DNA of 64,000 nt from Mycetohabitans rhizoxinica HKI 454 (GTDB lineage Bacteria; Pseudomonadota; Gammaproteobacteria; Burkholderiales; Burkholderiaceae): positions 113,372 to 177,371 of the forward strand of contig NC_014722.1 of assembly GCF_000198775.1 (NCBI RefSeq), given 5' to 3'. This document shows, in pieces, positions 32,292 through 43,489 of this stretch (positions are counted from its first letter, which is position 1; each line of letters begins with the position of its first letter). A program made the translations under genes and the position numbers. A model generated the notes under the pieces. The model worked only from the letters and a program-made list of their open reading frames with translations. It was not told where the DNA came from and searched no databases.

Positions 32292-34605
32292 ATGGAGCCC
32301 CGTCAGGATCAGAATATCAGTTGTCTCGGTGAACCTGATCGGTGGGTTCATTCCGCGTGCATACTTTGTTCTAATGGCTGCGGTCTGGAAATCGCTGTCA
32401 AGGACGGGCGCATCGTGGGTGTTCGCGGCAAGCTAGATCATCCGGTGAATTTCGGGCACCTTGGCCCCAAGGGCAAGCATGCCTGGGTGGCGAACGAAAG
32501 TCGCCGACGCGGGCGGCAACCGATGGTCCGGCGTGCCAAGGGTGCGCCGCTAGAGCCGGTGAGTTGGGATGAGGCGCTGGCCTTCTTTATGCAAAAATTT
32601 CAAGATGCGTGGGAACAGGGCCACGGGAATCTCGCGTGCTACAACTCCGGACAACTGACCTTGGAGGAGTTCTATACCCTGGGTAAGCTTTGGCGAGGCG
32701 GCCTGCAGTCGTCAAACATTGATGGCAACACGCGGCTGTGCACAGCGACTGCGGCCACTGGGCTGATGGCCAATTTTGGCGCCGATGGTCCCGCTGCTTC
32801 CTACGTCGACATTGATGAGGCAGAACTCCTATGCCTCTATGGCCACAATGTTGCCGAGGCTCAGACGGTGTTGTGGGAGCGGATGCTCGCGGCAAAACAA
32901 CGCAACCAGGGCCGTATCATTGTAGTGGATCCGCGCAAGAGTCCGACTGTGCGCCAGGGAGCGGACCTCCATTTACAAATCCGAATTGGCACCAACGTGG
33001 CGCTGATGAACGGGCTGATCCACCTGCTAATTCGCAACGGCGCGGTCGATCTCGATTTTGTGCGCAAGCACACGGTCGGTTTCGAGCTGATGCAGTCGGT
33101 CGTGGCCGAATATTCGCCGCAGCGCGTGGCCGACATCTGCGGTATTGAGATCACCGCGCTGGAGACGGCGGCGCAATGGATAGGCAGTACAGAGCGGCAT
33201 GGTTTTCTACCGTGCTGCAGGGGGGTTTTATCAGGCTGTGGAGGCGACCGCATCCTCTTCCTTGGTCAACAGTGTGCATCTGCTGCGCGGTGCCATCGGC
33301 AAGCGCGGCGCGGGCCCCTTGTTAATGGCGGGACAGCCCTCCGCCATGTCGAACCGGGAAGCTGGGGCGGACGGCTCCTACCCCGGCTATCGTAATCCCC
33401 ATAACCTCACCCATATGCGGGAGCTGGCCGAACTCTGGAATATCGACCCCGTTACGTTCCACCCTGAGGTACCGAAAGATATCGTCACGATGCTCGAAAC
33501 CGCCGAGCGCGGGGAGATTGAATTCCTGTGGGTGATCGGCACTAATCCAATTGTCAGCCTGCCTGACCAGAATCGTACGCGGCGCATCCTGGAGCAGTTG
33601 TTCGTGGTCGTACAGGATCCTTTTGTCGACGCTGACACGATTGCTTTGGCCGACATTTACTTTCCCGTGGCCATGTGGGGCGAAAAGACGGGCTGCGTGA
33701 CAAATGCTGACCGCACTGTCAATTTATTATGCAAAGCCGTCGAACCGCCGGGACAGGCCCGCACCGACCTCGAAATCTTCGTCGAGGTCGCACACCGTCT
33801 TGGTTTTAAGGATCGGGACGGCAAACCGCTAATCGGCTATCGGGAACCATCGGAGGCGTTCGACGAGTGGCGCCGCGTGTCCAAGGGCCGGCCGTGCGAT
33901 TACTCAGGAATGACCTACGAGTTGTTGTTGAAGAAGGGCGGCGTGCGCTGGCCCTGCAACGAACAGCACCCGGAGGGCAGCGAGCGGCTATATGAGGATC
34001 TACATTTTTGGACCGGGATTGACGACTGCGAAAGCTACGGCGCCGATTTTCTCACCGGCAGCAAGCACACGCGCGCGCAATACAAGGCCATCGATCCCAA
34101 CGGGCGTGCTTTCCTGCGGCCAGCGCAATGGCGCCGGCCGCCCAACCCGCCAAGCGAGTCATATCCCTTCGTTTTGTCGACAGGGCGTGTTGTCTACCAT
34201 TTCCACACGCGAACCAAGACCGGACGTTCTGAAGCGCTGCATCGGCGTGTGCCGAATGCCTATGTTGAAATCCATCCCGACGATGCGCAACGGCTGGGCA
34301 TTTGTCTTGGAGACTGGGTGGAAGTGTCGTCGATGCGCGGGCGATGGGAAGGGCCGGCGATGGTCGTCGACACGGTGCGGCCCGGAGAATTGTTTATTCC
34401 CTTCCATTTCGGCAAAGGCCATCAAGCGGCCAATCAACACACGACCTATGCCCGCGATCCTGTCAGCCAACAGCCGCAGTTTAAGTCGTCCCCAGTCCAG
34501 TTAAAGTGGCTGAGCTTTGCGGAACCGGAGCCCTGGCTGGTTGAGCGTCGGAATGACTTGCAGAATAGGAATATGAAGCCGTATGCTGCCAGAGATATTC
34601 GATAA
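32292..34605 (+). pseudogene. Molybdopterin oxidoreductase (nitrate reductase/formate dehydrogenase-like), frameshifted
   Basis: The N-terminal part binds an iron-sulphur cluster through CILCSNGC and begins the molybdopterin fold (LGPKGKHAW, IVVDPRKSPTVRQGADL). The usual fourth cluster cysteine is a glycine in LGPKGKHA; I recall the same in some relatives, so this may be normal. The reading frame breaks twice between about 33195 and 33226: FSTVLQG reads in a second frame, and from the run of five or six G residues a third frame continues with GFYQAVEATASSSLVN to the proper C-terminus ending at 34605. The C-terminal domain is complete. As given, no full enzyme can be made. GGAGAG precedes the ATG at 32292. 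Neighbours do not supply electron-transfer partners. Confidence 0.75.
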
Positions 34606-35385
34606 GCGACTCTCCTCGCTCTATCGCATGAATGCGATAAAGCCCGCGTTCGTCGGCTGCACTGTACCCAAGCAAAGATGGCCAACACTTGACCTGTCCG
34701 AGAAAGTTAGACGACTACAGTGCGCCGCAGTTTGACTGGACCGGATCGCACGGCAGCGCCGACGGCGCCTGCCCTGGACGATCGGAGCGGAAAGACAGAA
34801 ATCGGAACGGAAAGACCGAGCCGAAAGGCGGAGACGAGCGGCACCGTCAACGCAGTAGCCGGCTGCGTGCTGCCAGTGCACGTGTCCGGTAGCTACTGGG
34901 CTGTTTCCGGCCAATGAATTCCCCGGTGACGGGCGAGCGCCGCAGCGGCGTGTGTGTCGGCGAGCCGATGCGGGTGTACGGCAGTTGTGCCGATTGCCGG
35001 CACCGCGACGCCGACGCAAAAAGTCTCGAGCACACCATGGCAGGTCTCTCCGTGTTTAGTTTCTGCTTGGGTCCTGGCGTGGCCGATAGCCGCCGACGCT
35101 GGCCCGACGATTAACTCGTATCGACGCGCGACGAGTGTGATGCGCTTGTCTCGTCTTGCTGCGCCCTCCCTCTTGTTAACGGCGGTGCCTCTCGCCTCGA
35201 TGACTAGGGAAAACACCGACGCCTAGCCGCTTGATTTGTTGCGGGCGAAACTTCTTAACCCCTTGTAAATAAACAATTTATGGAGTGGCAACCTTCAGCC
35301 GGAAAAGATTGCACCTTTTTAATGTACAAAGTACGATCAGCCAGATTTTTTCGAGTGGTCCGGCGGCAACGCCGATAAAGGAATC
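34606..35385. other. Intergenic region before putA
   Basis: About 780 bases without a recognisable gene. It contains a perfect 8-bp hairpin (TATCGCAT / ATGCGATA) at 34622-34639, just after the molybdoenzyme remnant and without a T tract. The last 170 bases are more AT-rich and probably hold the putA promoter. Several short open frames appear to be chance. Confidence 0.5.
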
Positions 35386-38300
35386 ATGGCTAGCACCACC
35401 CTTGGCGTTAAGGTCGACGATCCGCTGCGGACCCGACTTAAAGAAGCGGCCCTGCGTCTGGAGCGCACGCCGCACTGGCTGATCAAGCAGGCAATTTTCG
35501 CGTACCTGGAGAAAATCGAGCATGGGACGCTGCCCCCCGAGTTGTCGCTGTCCCATGAAGTAGCTGACGCCGGCGAGTCGGGCATCGAACCGAACGACGA
35601 CGCGTCGCACCCGTTCCTGGAACTTGCGCAGAACGTGCAACCGCAGTCGGTGCTGCGTGCGGCGATCACCGCGGCCTATCGACGTCCGGAGCCGGAGTGT
35701 GTGCCGTTCCTAATCGGGCAAGCGCGGCTGGCGCCGCCGCTGGCCAGCGACGTGCAGGTGCTCGCCACGCGCTTGGTCGAGGCGTTGCGCGCCAAGCGTA
35801 CCGGCGGTGGCGTCGAAGGATTGATCCATGAGTTCTCGCTGTCGAGCCAGGAAGGCGTTGCGCTGATGTGTCTGGCCGAGGCGCTGCTGCGGATTCCGGA
35901 CCGGGCCACGCGCGATGCGCTGATCCGCGACAAGATCAGCAAGGGCGACTGGAAGTCGCACGTCGGCCATGCCCCATCACTGTTCGTGAACGCCGCGACA
36001 TGGGGCCTGATGATCACTGGCAAGCTGGTTGAGACCAACAGCGAAGCGGGCCTGTCGCGCGCACTTACGCGGATGATCGGCAAGGGTGGCGAGCCGTTGA
36101 TCCGCAAGGGCGTGGACATGGCAATGCGGTTGATGGGCGAGCAGTTCGTCACCGGCGAGACGATTTCCGAGGCATTGGCGAACAGCCGAAAATACGAGGC
36201 GCGCGGCTTCCGCTATTCGTATGACATGCTCGGCGAGGCGGCAACGACCGAGAAAGACGCTCAGCACTACTATGCATTGTACGAACAGGCGATCCATGCG
36301 ATTGGCAAGGCCGCTGGCGGGCGTGGCATCTACGACGGACCGGGGATCTCGATCAAGCTGTCGGCGTTGCATGCGCGATACTCGCGCGCGCAGTACGAGC
36401 GCGTGATGAGCGAGTTGCTGCCGCGAGTGCGAGCGCTGGCGCGCCTGGCGCGCCGCTACGACATCGGCCTGAACATCGATGCGGAGGAAGCGGACCGGCT
36501 GGAGATCTCGCTGGATCTGCTCGAGGCGTTGTGCTCCGATCCGGAGCTGGCCGGCTGGAACGGCATCGGCTTTGTCGTGCAGGCGTACCAGAAGCGCTGT
36601 CCGTTCGTGATCGACTATTTGATCGATCTGGCCCGCCGCAGCCGACATCGCCTGATGGTGCGGCTGGTCAAGGGCGCGTACTGGGACAGCGAGATCAAGC
36701 GGGCGCAGGTGGATGGGCTCGAAGGCTACCCCGTCTACACCCGCAAGGTCTACACCGACGTGTCCTATCTCGCGTGTGCAAAGAAACTGCTGGGCGTGCC
36801 CGATGCGGTGTACCCTCAATTCGCCACGCACAACGCCCACACGTTGTCGGCGATCTACCATTTGGCGGGCCAGAACTATTATCCGGGCCAGTACGAGTTC
36901 CAGTGCCTGCACGGGATGGGTGAGCCGCTATACGAGGAAGTGACCGGCCGCGGCAAGCTCAATCGTCCATGCCGCGTGTATGCACCGGTTGGCACCCATG
37001 AGACACTGCTCGCGTACCTAGTGCGTCGGCTGCTGGAGAACGGTGCGAACACATCGTTCGTGAACCGGATTGCCGATGAGTCGGTGCCGGTGGCCGAGCT
37101 GGTGGCGGATCCTGCCGACGAGGCATCACGGATTGTGCCGCTCGGTGCGCCGCACCCGAAGATTCCGTTGCCGCGCGCGCTGTATGGCAGCGAACGGGCC
37201 AACTCAATGGGGCTGGACCTGTCCAACGAGCATCGCCTCGCATCGCTGTCGTCAGCATTACTTGCGAGCACCAACGTGATGTGGCATGCCGCACCGACGC
37301 TGCAGCCCGGCGAGGTGGTGAGCGGCACGCCGCGTCTGGTGCGCAACCCCGCCGATCAGCGCGACGTGGTTGGCACGGTGGTGGACGCGACAGCAGAGCA
37401 CGTGCAAGCCGCGCTCGCTAACGCGCTCGCCACCGCGCCGATCTGGCAGGCCACGCCCGTGCAGGCGCGCGCCGACTGCCTAACCCGCGCCGCTGACCTG
37501 CTCGAAGCGCAGATCCATACGCTGATGGGGCTGGTCGTGCGCGAGGCGGGCAAATCGCTGCCGAATGCGATTGCCGAGATCCGCGAGGCGATTGATTTTC
37601 TGCGCTACTACGCGAGCCAGATCCGCGGCGAGTTTTCCAACGACACGCACCGTCCGCTTGGGCTGATCGTCTGTATCAGTCCATGGAACTTCCCGCTGGC
37701 GATCTTCATGGGCCAGGTCGCGGCGGCGTTGGCCGCCGGCAATACGGTGCTGGCGAAACCCGCCGAGCAGACGCCGCTGATCGCCGCGCAGGCGGTGCGT
37801 CTCCTGCACGAGGCCGGCGTTCCCACTGGCGCCGTGCAATTGCTGCCCGGCGACGGGGAGACGGTGGGCGCTGCGCTGGTCGCCGATCCGCGTACCCGTG
37901 GCGTGATGTTTACTGGCTCCACCGAGGTCGCACGCCTCATCAACCGTACGCTATCCGAACGGCTGGATCCGGACGGTAAGCCGATTCCGCTGATCGCCGA
38001 GACCGGCGGCCAGAATGCGATGATCGTTGACTCGTCGGCGCTGCCCGAGCAGGTCGTCGCGGACGTGCTGCAGTCGGCGTTCGACTCGGCCGGCCAGCGG
38101 TGCTCGGCGCTACGCGTGTTGTGCCTGCAGGATGACGTGGCGCAGCACACGTTGCAGATGCTGACCGGCGCAATGCGCGAATTGTCGATTGGCAATCCAG
38201 ATCGTCTATCCACCGATATCGGCCCGGTCATCGATGCCGAAGCCAAGCGTGGCATCGAAGCGCATATCGCGACGATGCGCGATAAGGGCCGCAAGGTGTT

Positions 38301-39309
38301 CCAATTGCCGCTGCCGGACAGCTGTCAGCATGGCATGTTCGTGCCGCCGACACTGATTGAGATTGACAGCATCGACGAGTTGGAGCGCGAGGTGTTCGGG
38401 CCGGTGCTGCATGTGGTGCGCTACCGCCGCCATGCGCTGGAATCGCTGCTGGAGGCCATCCGTGCGACCGGCTATGGGCTGACGCTGGGGGTCCACACGC
38501 GAATCGATGAGACGATCGGCCACGTCATCGAGCGCGTGCATGTGGGCAATATCTATGTGAACCGCAACGTGATCGGCGCGGTGGTCGGCGTGCAGCCGTT
38601 CGGCGGAGAAGGGCTCTCGGGCACGGGGCCGAAGGCGGGCGGACCGCTGTACCTGTATCGGCTGCTGGCTAAGCGTCCGAACGGCATACCCGCGTCGCTG
38701 GCCAGGTCGCTGAGCGAGGAGACGCCGGCCGACGGCGGACCGGCGGCAGCGCTCACGGCGTTTCGCGACTGGTTGCTCGGCGAGCGCGATGTCCAGCTCG
38801 CTGCCCGTTGCGACGGCTACCTGAGCCAGGTGCTCGCCGGTGCCACGGCCACGCTGCCGGGCCCGACCGGGGAGCGCAACACTTATGCGCTCAGCGCACG
38901 TGGCACGGTATTATGCATCGCGTCGACGGCCAGCGGCGCACGCGCACAGCTGGCGGCGGTGCTGGCCACCGGCAACCGCGCGTTGTTCATCGGCGCGAGC
39001 GGCGAGCAACTGGTCGGTGCGTTGCCAGTCGCGTTGCGCAGCTACGCGGCGGTGAGCCGCGACGGTGACCTCGGCGTCGAGTATGATGCCGTGCTGTTTG
39101 AGGGCGACAGCGATGCGTTGCAATCGCTAGTACGGCAGATCGCCGCGCGCGGCGGCCCGATCGTCAGCGTGCAGAGTGTTGTGACCGGCGCGTTCGACGA
39201 GGATGCCTTCGGCGACGACTATGCGCTTGAGCGGCTGTTGACTGAGCGTTCGGTGAGCGTCAACACGGCTGCGGCGGGCGGTAATGCCAGTTTGATGACA
39301 ATCGGCTGA
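35386..39309 (+). CDS. putA: Trifunctional proline utilisation protein PutA
   Basis: A 1307-residue protein that oxidises proline to glutamate and also represses its own gene. Residues 1-45 form a ribbon-helix-helix DNA-binding domain (TTLGVKVDDPLRTRLKEAAL). The proline dehydrogenase barrel with FAD-binding residues spans about 190-550 (GRGIYDGPGISIKLSAL, MVRLVKGAYWDSEIKRAQ). The aldehyde dehydrogenase domain spans about 640-1120, with FTGSTEVARLI, ETGGQNAMIVDSSA and the catalytic cysteine in SAGQRCSALR. A C-terminal domain of about 180 residues follows. Substrate is channelled between the two active sites. The frame is complete. Confidence 0.96.
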   Translation: MASTTLGVKVDDPLRTRLKEAALRLERTPHWLIKQAIFAYLEKIEHGTLPPELSLSHEVADAGESGIEPNDDASHPFLELAQNVQPQSVLRAAITAAYRRPEPECVPFLIGQARLAPPLASDVQVLATRLVEALRAKRTGGGVEGLIHEFSLSSQEGVALMCLAEALLRIPDRATRDALIRDKISKGDWKSHVGHAPSLFVNAATWGLMITGKLVETNSEAGLSRALTRMIGKGGEPLIRKGVDMAMRLMGEQFVTGETISEALANSRKYEARGFRYSYDMLGEAATTEKDAQHYYALYEQAIHAIGKAAGGRGIYDGPGISIKLSALHARYSRAQYERVMSELLPRVRALARLARRYDIGLNIDAEEADRLEISLDLLEALCSDPELAGWNGIGFVVQAYQKRCPFVIDYLIDLARRSRHRLMVRLVKGAYWDSEIKRAQVDGLEGYPVYTRKVYTDVSYLACAKKLLGVPDAVYPQFATHNAHTLSAIYHLAGQNYYPGQYEFQCLHGMGEPLYEEVTGRGKLNRPCRVYAPVGTHETLLAYLVRRLLENGANTSFVNRIADESVPVAELVADPADEASRIVPLGAPHPKIPLPRALYGSERANSMGLDLSNEHRLASLSSALLASTNVMWHAAPTLQPGEVVSGTPRLVRNPADQRDVVGTVVDATAEHVQAALANALATAPIWQATPVQARADCLTRAADLLEAQIHTLMGLVVREAGKSLPNAIAEIREAIDFLRYYASQIRGEFSNDTHRPLGLIVCISPWNFPLAIFMGQVAAALAAGNTVLAKPAEQTPLIAAQAVRLLHEAGVPTGAVQLLPGDGETVGAALVADPRTRGVMFTGSTEVARLINRTLSERLDPDGKPIPLIAETGGQNAMIVDSSALPEQVVADVLQSAFDSAGQRCSALRVLCLQDDVAQHTLQMLTGAMRELSIGNPDRLSTDIGPVIDAEAKRGIEAHIATMRDKGRKVFQLPLPDSCQHGMFVPPTLIEIDSIDELEREVFGPVLHVVRYRRHALESLLEAIRATGYGLTLGVHTRIDETIGHVIERVHVGNIYVNRNVIGAVVGVQPFGGEGLSGTGPKAGGPLYLYRLLAKRPNGIPASLARSLSEETPADGGPAAALTAFRDWLLGERDVQLAARCDGYLSQVLAGATATLPGPTGERNTYALSARGTVLCIASTASGARAQLAAVLATGNRALFIGASGEQLVGALPVALRSYAAVSRDGDLGVEYDAVLFEGDSDALQSLVRQIAARGGPIVSVQSVVTGAFDEDAFGDDYALERLLTERSVSVNTAAAGGNASLMTIG

Positions 39310-39334
39310 ATACCATTTGGTCGCTTGACACAAA

Positions 39335-39372
39335 GTGAGGCGGGGCACGGCGGACGCCGGGCGACGCCTCAC
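39335..39372 (+). terminator. Possible hairpin after putA
   Basis: GTGAGGCG and CGCCTCAC form an 8-bp stem around a 22-base GC-rich loop, just downstream of putA. There is no T tract. Confidence 0.3.
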
Positions 39373-39398
39373 CCTTAAAGCCAAAAGGAGATGTCTCG

Positions 39399-40550
39399 AT
39401 GGAGCACACGATGAAAAAGCTGACGGGCGCGACGTTGTTCGCCGCCTTGTCGGTCGCGGGGAGCGTAGCGCACGCGCAGCAGACAGAGCAAGTGAAGGTG
39501 GGCTTTGCCGCACCGATGACCGGCGCCCAGGCGCACTATGGCAAGGACATGCAGAACGGCATCGTGCTCGCGATCGAAGACTTCAATGCAACCAAGCCGG
39601 TGCTCGGCGGCAAGCCGGTGCAAATCGTGCTGGACACCGGCGATGACCAGGCCGACCCGCGTACCGGCACAACCGTTGCGCAAAAGCTCGTTGATGATGG
39701 TATCAAGGGCATGCTCGGCCATTTCAACTCTGGGACGACGATTCCGGCATCGCGCATCTATGCGAATGCCGGGATTGCGCAGATCGCGATGGCAACCGCG
39801 CCGGAATACACGCAGCAGGGCTACAAAACGACGTTCCGGATGATGACTTCCGACACGCAGCAAGGCTCGGTGGCTGGCACGTTTGCGGCGAGGACGCTGA
39901 AACTGAAGAAGGTTGTGATTATCGACGACCGAACCGCGTATGGCCAGGGCCTGGCCGATCAGTTCGAGAAGGCCGCGAAGGCCTCGGGCGCGAAGATCCT
40001 GGAGCGCGAGTACACGAACGACAAAGCGGTCGATTTCAAGGCGATCCTCACCAAGGTGAAATCGTTGACGCCGGATCTAGTCTACTATGGCGGCGCGGAC
40101 GCGCAAGCCGGCCCGATGGTCAAGCAAATGAAGGCGCTAGGGATCAAAACGCCGCTGATGGCCGGCGAAATGGTCAAGACCGACACGTTCCTGAAGCTTG
40201 CGGGCGACGCCGCCAACGGCACGATCGCGTCGCTGGCAGGCCTGCCGCTGGAAGAAATGCCGGGGGGCAAGGACTATGTCGCGAAGTACAAGAAGCGTTT
40301 TGGCGAAGAGGTACAGACCTATTCGCCGTATGCGTACGATGGCGCGATGGCCCTGTTCGAAGCGATGAAGAAGGCCAACTCGACCGATCCGGCGAAGTAC
40401 CTGCCGGCGTTGGCGAGGACCGACATGTCGGGCGTCACGGCCAAGCACGTCGCGTATGACGCGAAGGGTGACCTAAAGAACGGTGGCATCACGCTGTACA
40501 AGGTCGTCAACGGCCAATGGACCCCGCTGCAAAGCGTGGGCGGTAAGTAA
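39399..40550 (+). CDS. Branched-chain amino acid (Liv-type) periplasmic binding protein
   Basis: A 383-residue secreted protein of the type I periplasmic binding family. A signal peptide (KKLTGATLFAALSVAGSVAHA) ends at an AHA-Q cleavage site. The mature protein begins TEQVKVGFAAPMTG and keeps the family's GDDQADPRTGTTVAQKLV and GHFNSGTTIPAS. It would deliver leucine/isoleucine/valine or a similar amino acid to an ABC permease. The ATG at 39399 has AAAGGAG eight bases ahead; the ATG at 39411 is a second candidate. No permease or ATPase gene is adjacent, and the only one in the window (10.6-11.9 kb) is broken. Confidence 0.9.
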   Translation: MEHTMKKLTGATLFAALSVAGSVAHAQQTEQVKVGFAAPMTGAQAHYGKDMQNGIVLAIEDFNATKPVLGGKPVQIVLDTGDDQADPRTGTTVAQKLVDDGIKGMLGHFNSGTTIPASRIYANAGIAQIAMATAPEYTQQGYKTTFRMMTSDTQQGSVAGTFAARTLKLKKVVIIDDRTAYGQGLADQFEKAAKASGAKILEREYTNDKAVDFKAILTKVKSLTPDLVYYGGADAQAGPMVKQMKALGIKTPLMAGEMVKTDTFLKLAGDAANGTIASLAGLPLEEMPGGKDYVAKYKKRFGEEVQTYSPYAYDGAMALFEAMKKANSTDPAKYLPALARTDMSGVTAKHVAYDAKGDLKNGGITLYKVVNGQWTPLQSVGGK

Positions 40551-40676
40551 GTCGCCGCTGAGCGCCCGTGCGTGGATGACTCGGGCGGGCGGGTCGAACG
40601 GCAGCGTGAATGCACGGGCCCCCGAGCGGGGCTCGTTGCTTTGGTGCAGTCGGATAGCGCCCGGATTGATACTGCG

Positions 40677-42065
40677 TCAGCACTCGACGATGTTCACGGC
40701 GAGGCCGCCGCGGGACGTCTCCTTGTACTTCGTTTTCATGTCGGCGCCGGTTTCGCGCATTGTCTTGATCACCGAATCGAGCGACACGTAGTGTGAGCCG
40801 TCGCCGCGCAGCGCCATCCGCGCGGCATTGACGGCCTTGACCGAGGCCATCGCATTGCGCTCAATGCAGGGGATTTGCACCATGCCGCCCACCGGGTCGC
40901 AGGTCAATCCCAGGTTGTGCTCCATGCCGATCTCCGCTGCATTCTCGACTTGCGCGGGCGTCGCCCCCATGACCGCGGCCAGCGCGCCGGCCGCCATCGA
41001 GCAGGCGACCCCGACCTCGCCCTGGCAACCGACCTCGGCACCGGAGATCGATGCATTGAGCTTGTACAGGATGCCGATCGCGCCGGCGGTCAACAGAAAA
41101 TCGATGACGCCCGTGTCATTTGCGTCGGGCACGAACCGCGTGTAGTAATGCAGCACGGCTGGGATGATTCCAGCTGCGCCGTTCGTTGGCGCTGTCACCA
41201 CACGGGCCCCGGCTGCGTTTTCCTCGTTGACCGCAATCGCGTACAAATTGATCCAATCGACCATCGACAGCGGATCGCGCAATGCCACCTCGGGCTTGCC
41301 CGACAGGTCGCGATACAACTGCGGCGCCCGCCGGCGCACTTGGAACGGGCCCGGCAGGTTGCCGTCTGCTGCAGGATTGCCGATGCCACAACCGCGCGCG
41401 ACGCATGACTGCATCACGCCCCAAATACGCAGCAGATCGGCACGGATCGCGTCGTCGCTGCGCCATACCCGCTCGTTCTCGAACATCAGCTGCGCGATGG
41501 TGCGCCCAGTTTGCGTACATCGCTGCAACAACTCGCTGCCGGTCGAGAAAGGGTGTGGCAGCTGCTCGTGCGCATTAAGCACGCGTGTGTTGGACGCACC
41601 GGCCGTGACCACGAAGCCACCCCCCACGGATAGATAGGTCGACTCGCGCAGCACGCTGCCGGCGGCATCGAGCGCCCGCAGCTTTAGGCCGTTCGGATGC
41701 TCGGGCAACGCCTGCCGGTAGAACACGATGTGCTCCTTCGGCAGAAACGGAACTGGATGCGTGCCGAGCAGCGCAAGTGTGCGCGACGAGGCGACATGCT
41801 CGAGCTTGTCCGCGATCGCCTCGGCCTGCACGGTGTCCGGTGCCTCGCCAAGCAGGCCGAGCATGACGCCACGGTCGGTGCCATGGCCCTTGCCAGTCGC
41901 GCCGAGCGAGCCATAGAGTTCGACCTTGACCGATGCGGTGGCCGGCAGCAAGAGGTCGCGCTGCAAGCCTTGCGCGAACAGCAGTGCGGCGCGCATCGGG
42001 CCGACCGTGTGCGAGCTTGACGGGCCAATGCCAATCTTGAACAAATCGAATACGCTGACGGCCAT
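40677..42065 (-). CDS. sdaA: L-serine ammonia-lyase (iron-sulphur)
   Basis: A 462-residue single-chain L-serine deaminase that makes pyruvate and ammonia using a 4Fe-4S cluster. The beta domain starts [20 protein letters not shown], and the alpha domain contains the cluster cysteines ([25 protein letters not shown]). The ATG at 42065 is preceded by CTGGAG and matches homologues; 20 further in-frame codons upstream are not conserved. It sits with the gcv genes downstream and may serve serine/glycine catabolism. Confidence 0.95.
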   Translation of the reverse strand: MAVSVFDLFKIGIGPSSSHTVGPMRAALLFAQGLQRDLLLPATASVKVELYGSLGATGKGHGTDRGVMLGLLGEAPDTVQAEAIADKLEHVASSRTLALLGTHPVPFLPKEHIVFYRQALPEHPNGLKLRALDAAGSVLRESTYLSVGGGFVVTAGASNTRVLNAHEQLPHPFSTGSELLQRCTQTGRTIAQLMFENERVWRSDDAIRADLLRIWGVMQSCVARGCGIGNPAADGNLPGPFQVRRRAPQLYRDLSGKPEVALRDPLSMVDWINLYAIAVNEENAAGARVVTAPTNGAAGIIPAVLHYYTRFVPDANDTGVIDFLLTAGAIGILYKLNASISGAEVGCQGEVGVACSMAAGALAAVMGATPAQVENAAEIGMEHNLGLTCDPVGGMVQIPCIERNAMASVKAVNAARMALRGDGSHYVSLDSVIKTMRETGADMKTKYKETSRGGLAVNIVEC

Positions 42066-42149
42066 GGCGACTCCAGAAGTGTCACGCCACGCCCGCGGCT
42101 GGTTCAGCGGGGCAGGCGGTTGCAATGTCGATGTTGCGCCCGCGTTGTT

Positions 42150-43295
42150 TCATCGCTCGCTCGAGCGCGCGGGCAGTGGCAGGCATGCGGCGAGCCACGG
42201 CGGCGGCACCGGCGCCAGGTGCAGTGCCACCGGCTGGTACCGCCCGTTTAGCCGCGCGGCGAGATGAAACAGCTCTGCCGCGCTGCGAGGGTCCCACGTG
42301 CCACTGAAGCTGCGCAATCCGGCGGCGCGGCGTGTTTCATCGAACGACACGCGGCTGTGGACGAACTCCTCATGGCTCGCGCGGCCGAGCGCATACGGGA
42401 CGAGCCAATCGAGCGCGTGCTCCAGCGTCGCCCCGGAGGCGCTGCGCTCGCGCAGCCAGTTGCGGTTGTGCCGGCGCGCGGCCAGCGCGGCCATCACCAA
42501 CGGCTGCAAATCATAGGTCACGTAGTGCAGCGCGTCGCGCTCGCCAAAATCTCGTGTTGTGCCATCCGGGGCAATGTTTGTGCCGACCTGTTCCACGAAC
42601 AACTGCTGCGCGGCATCGATCAACTTGCGATCATCCAGTGTGAACGCGGCCATCGCGATCAGCTTGACGCGATGGCTCTGCCAGTTGTTCGCGAACGTAT
42701 GTCGGAGTGGCCGGGGCTGACTGTCGATGCGCTCGACATAGCCGCGCGCCAGTTTGCGCAGGAACGCGATCGTCGCGTTGCGAGTCTTGACCGGCAGTGC
42801 GCTGGCGGTCAGGTCATACGCGAGAATCAAGCCATCGAGCTTCGTCTCGTCGATCGGATTGAAACTTGGCTGGTAAGTCGTGACCCAGGCGTCAAGCAGG
42901 CGCGCGACATAACGCAGGAAGCGCTCGTCGCCGGTTGCGCGCCACGCGAGCGCGGCGTTGCGCATCAGCTGGAAATCCTTTTGTGCGTTGACAGTTTGGT
43001 CGTAGAGGCCCTGGTGGGGCAGCGTGCCTTCGGTATGCAACTGAGCTACCGCGCGCGGCGCGTCGCTGAGCCCTACCAAGGTCTGTTGTACCAGCGCACG
43101 CACCCCGGGGTCGGCATGGGTGCGCTCGCTGTTCTGCAGTGCCGGCGCCGCGCAAAAGTTCATCGCCGCGCGCACCGGCACCGCGCAGAGCGGGCCCAGC
43201 AGGCCCGCCATCGCGGCGAGCACGATTGTAGTGCGTGCGGCGGCACGGCGGCATGTTGGATCAGATCGGAACGTGTCCACTATTCTGGGCTTCAC
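42150..43295 (-). CDS. Alginate lyase family periplasmic protein
   Basis: A 381-residue protein with an N-terminal signal peptide of about 44 residues ending in PVRA, so probably periplasmic. The mature region is mainly alpha helical and has the AlgL-like signature HTFANNWQSHRVKLIAMAA, where the usual NNHS is replaced by NNWQSH. The C-terminal region resembles alginate lyase PL5-like proteins. A role in polysaccharide cleavage is plausible but the substrate is unknown. It lies between sdaA and gcvP on the same strand without overlap. Confidence 0.7.
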   Translation of the reverse strand: MKPRIVDTFRSDPTCRRAAARTTIVLAAMAGLLGPLCAVPVRAAMNFCAAPALQNSERTHADPGVRALVQQTLVGLSDAPRAVAQLHTEGTLPHQGLYDQTVNAQKDFQLMRNAALAWRATGDERFLRYVARLLDAWVTTYQPSFNPIDETKLDGLILAYDLTASALPVKTRNATIAFLRKLARGYVERIDSQPRPLRHTFANNWQSHRVKLIAMAAFTLDDRKLIDAAQQLFVEQVGTNIAPDGTTRDFGERDALHYVTYDLQPLVMAALAARRHNRNWLRERSASGATLEHALDWLVPYALGRASHEEFVHSRVSFDETRRAAGLRSFSGTWDPRSAAELFHLAARLNGRYQPVALHLAPVPPPWLAACLPLPARSSER

Positions 43296-43489
43296 TCTCT
43301 GGGCTGCGCTCGGATCGAGATGTTAGCCTTTCTTCGTGGATGGCTCACGCAAACGATACGTTTCCGTGCGCTGATTCGTGCCGATTTTCGGTCGCGACGG
43401 CGTCGCGATCCGCAGCGCACGCAAGCCTTTCTGTCGCGTTTGGGCTTGAGCGCATGGGGTTTGCTCGGCGCTAACGTGACAGTGCCTCG

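Noticed and set aside
34689..34917. Short open frames before putA
   Set aside because: No start signals or homology; composition-driven.
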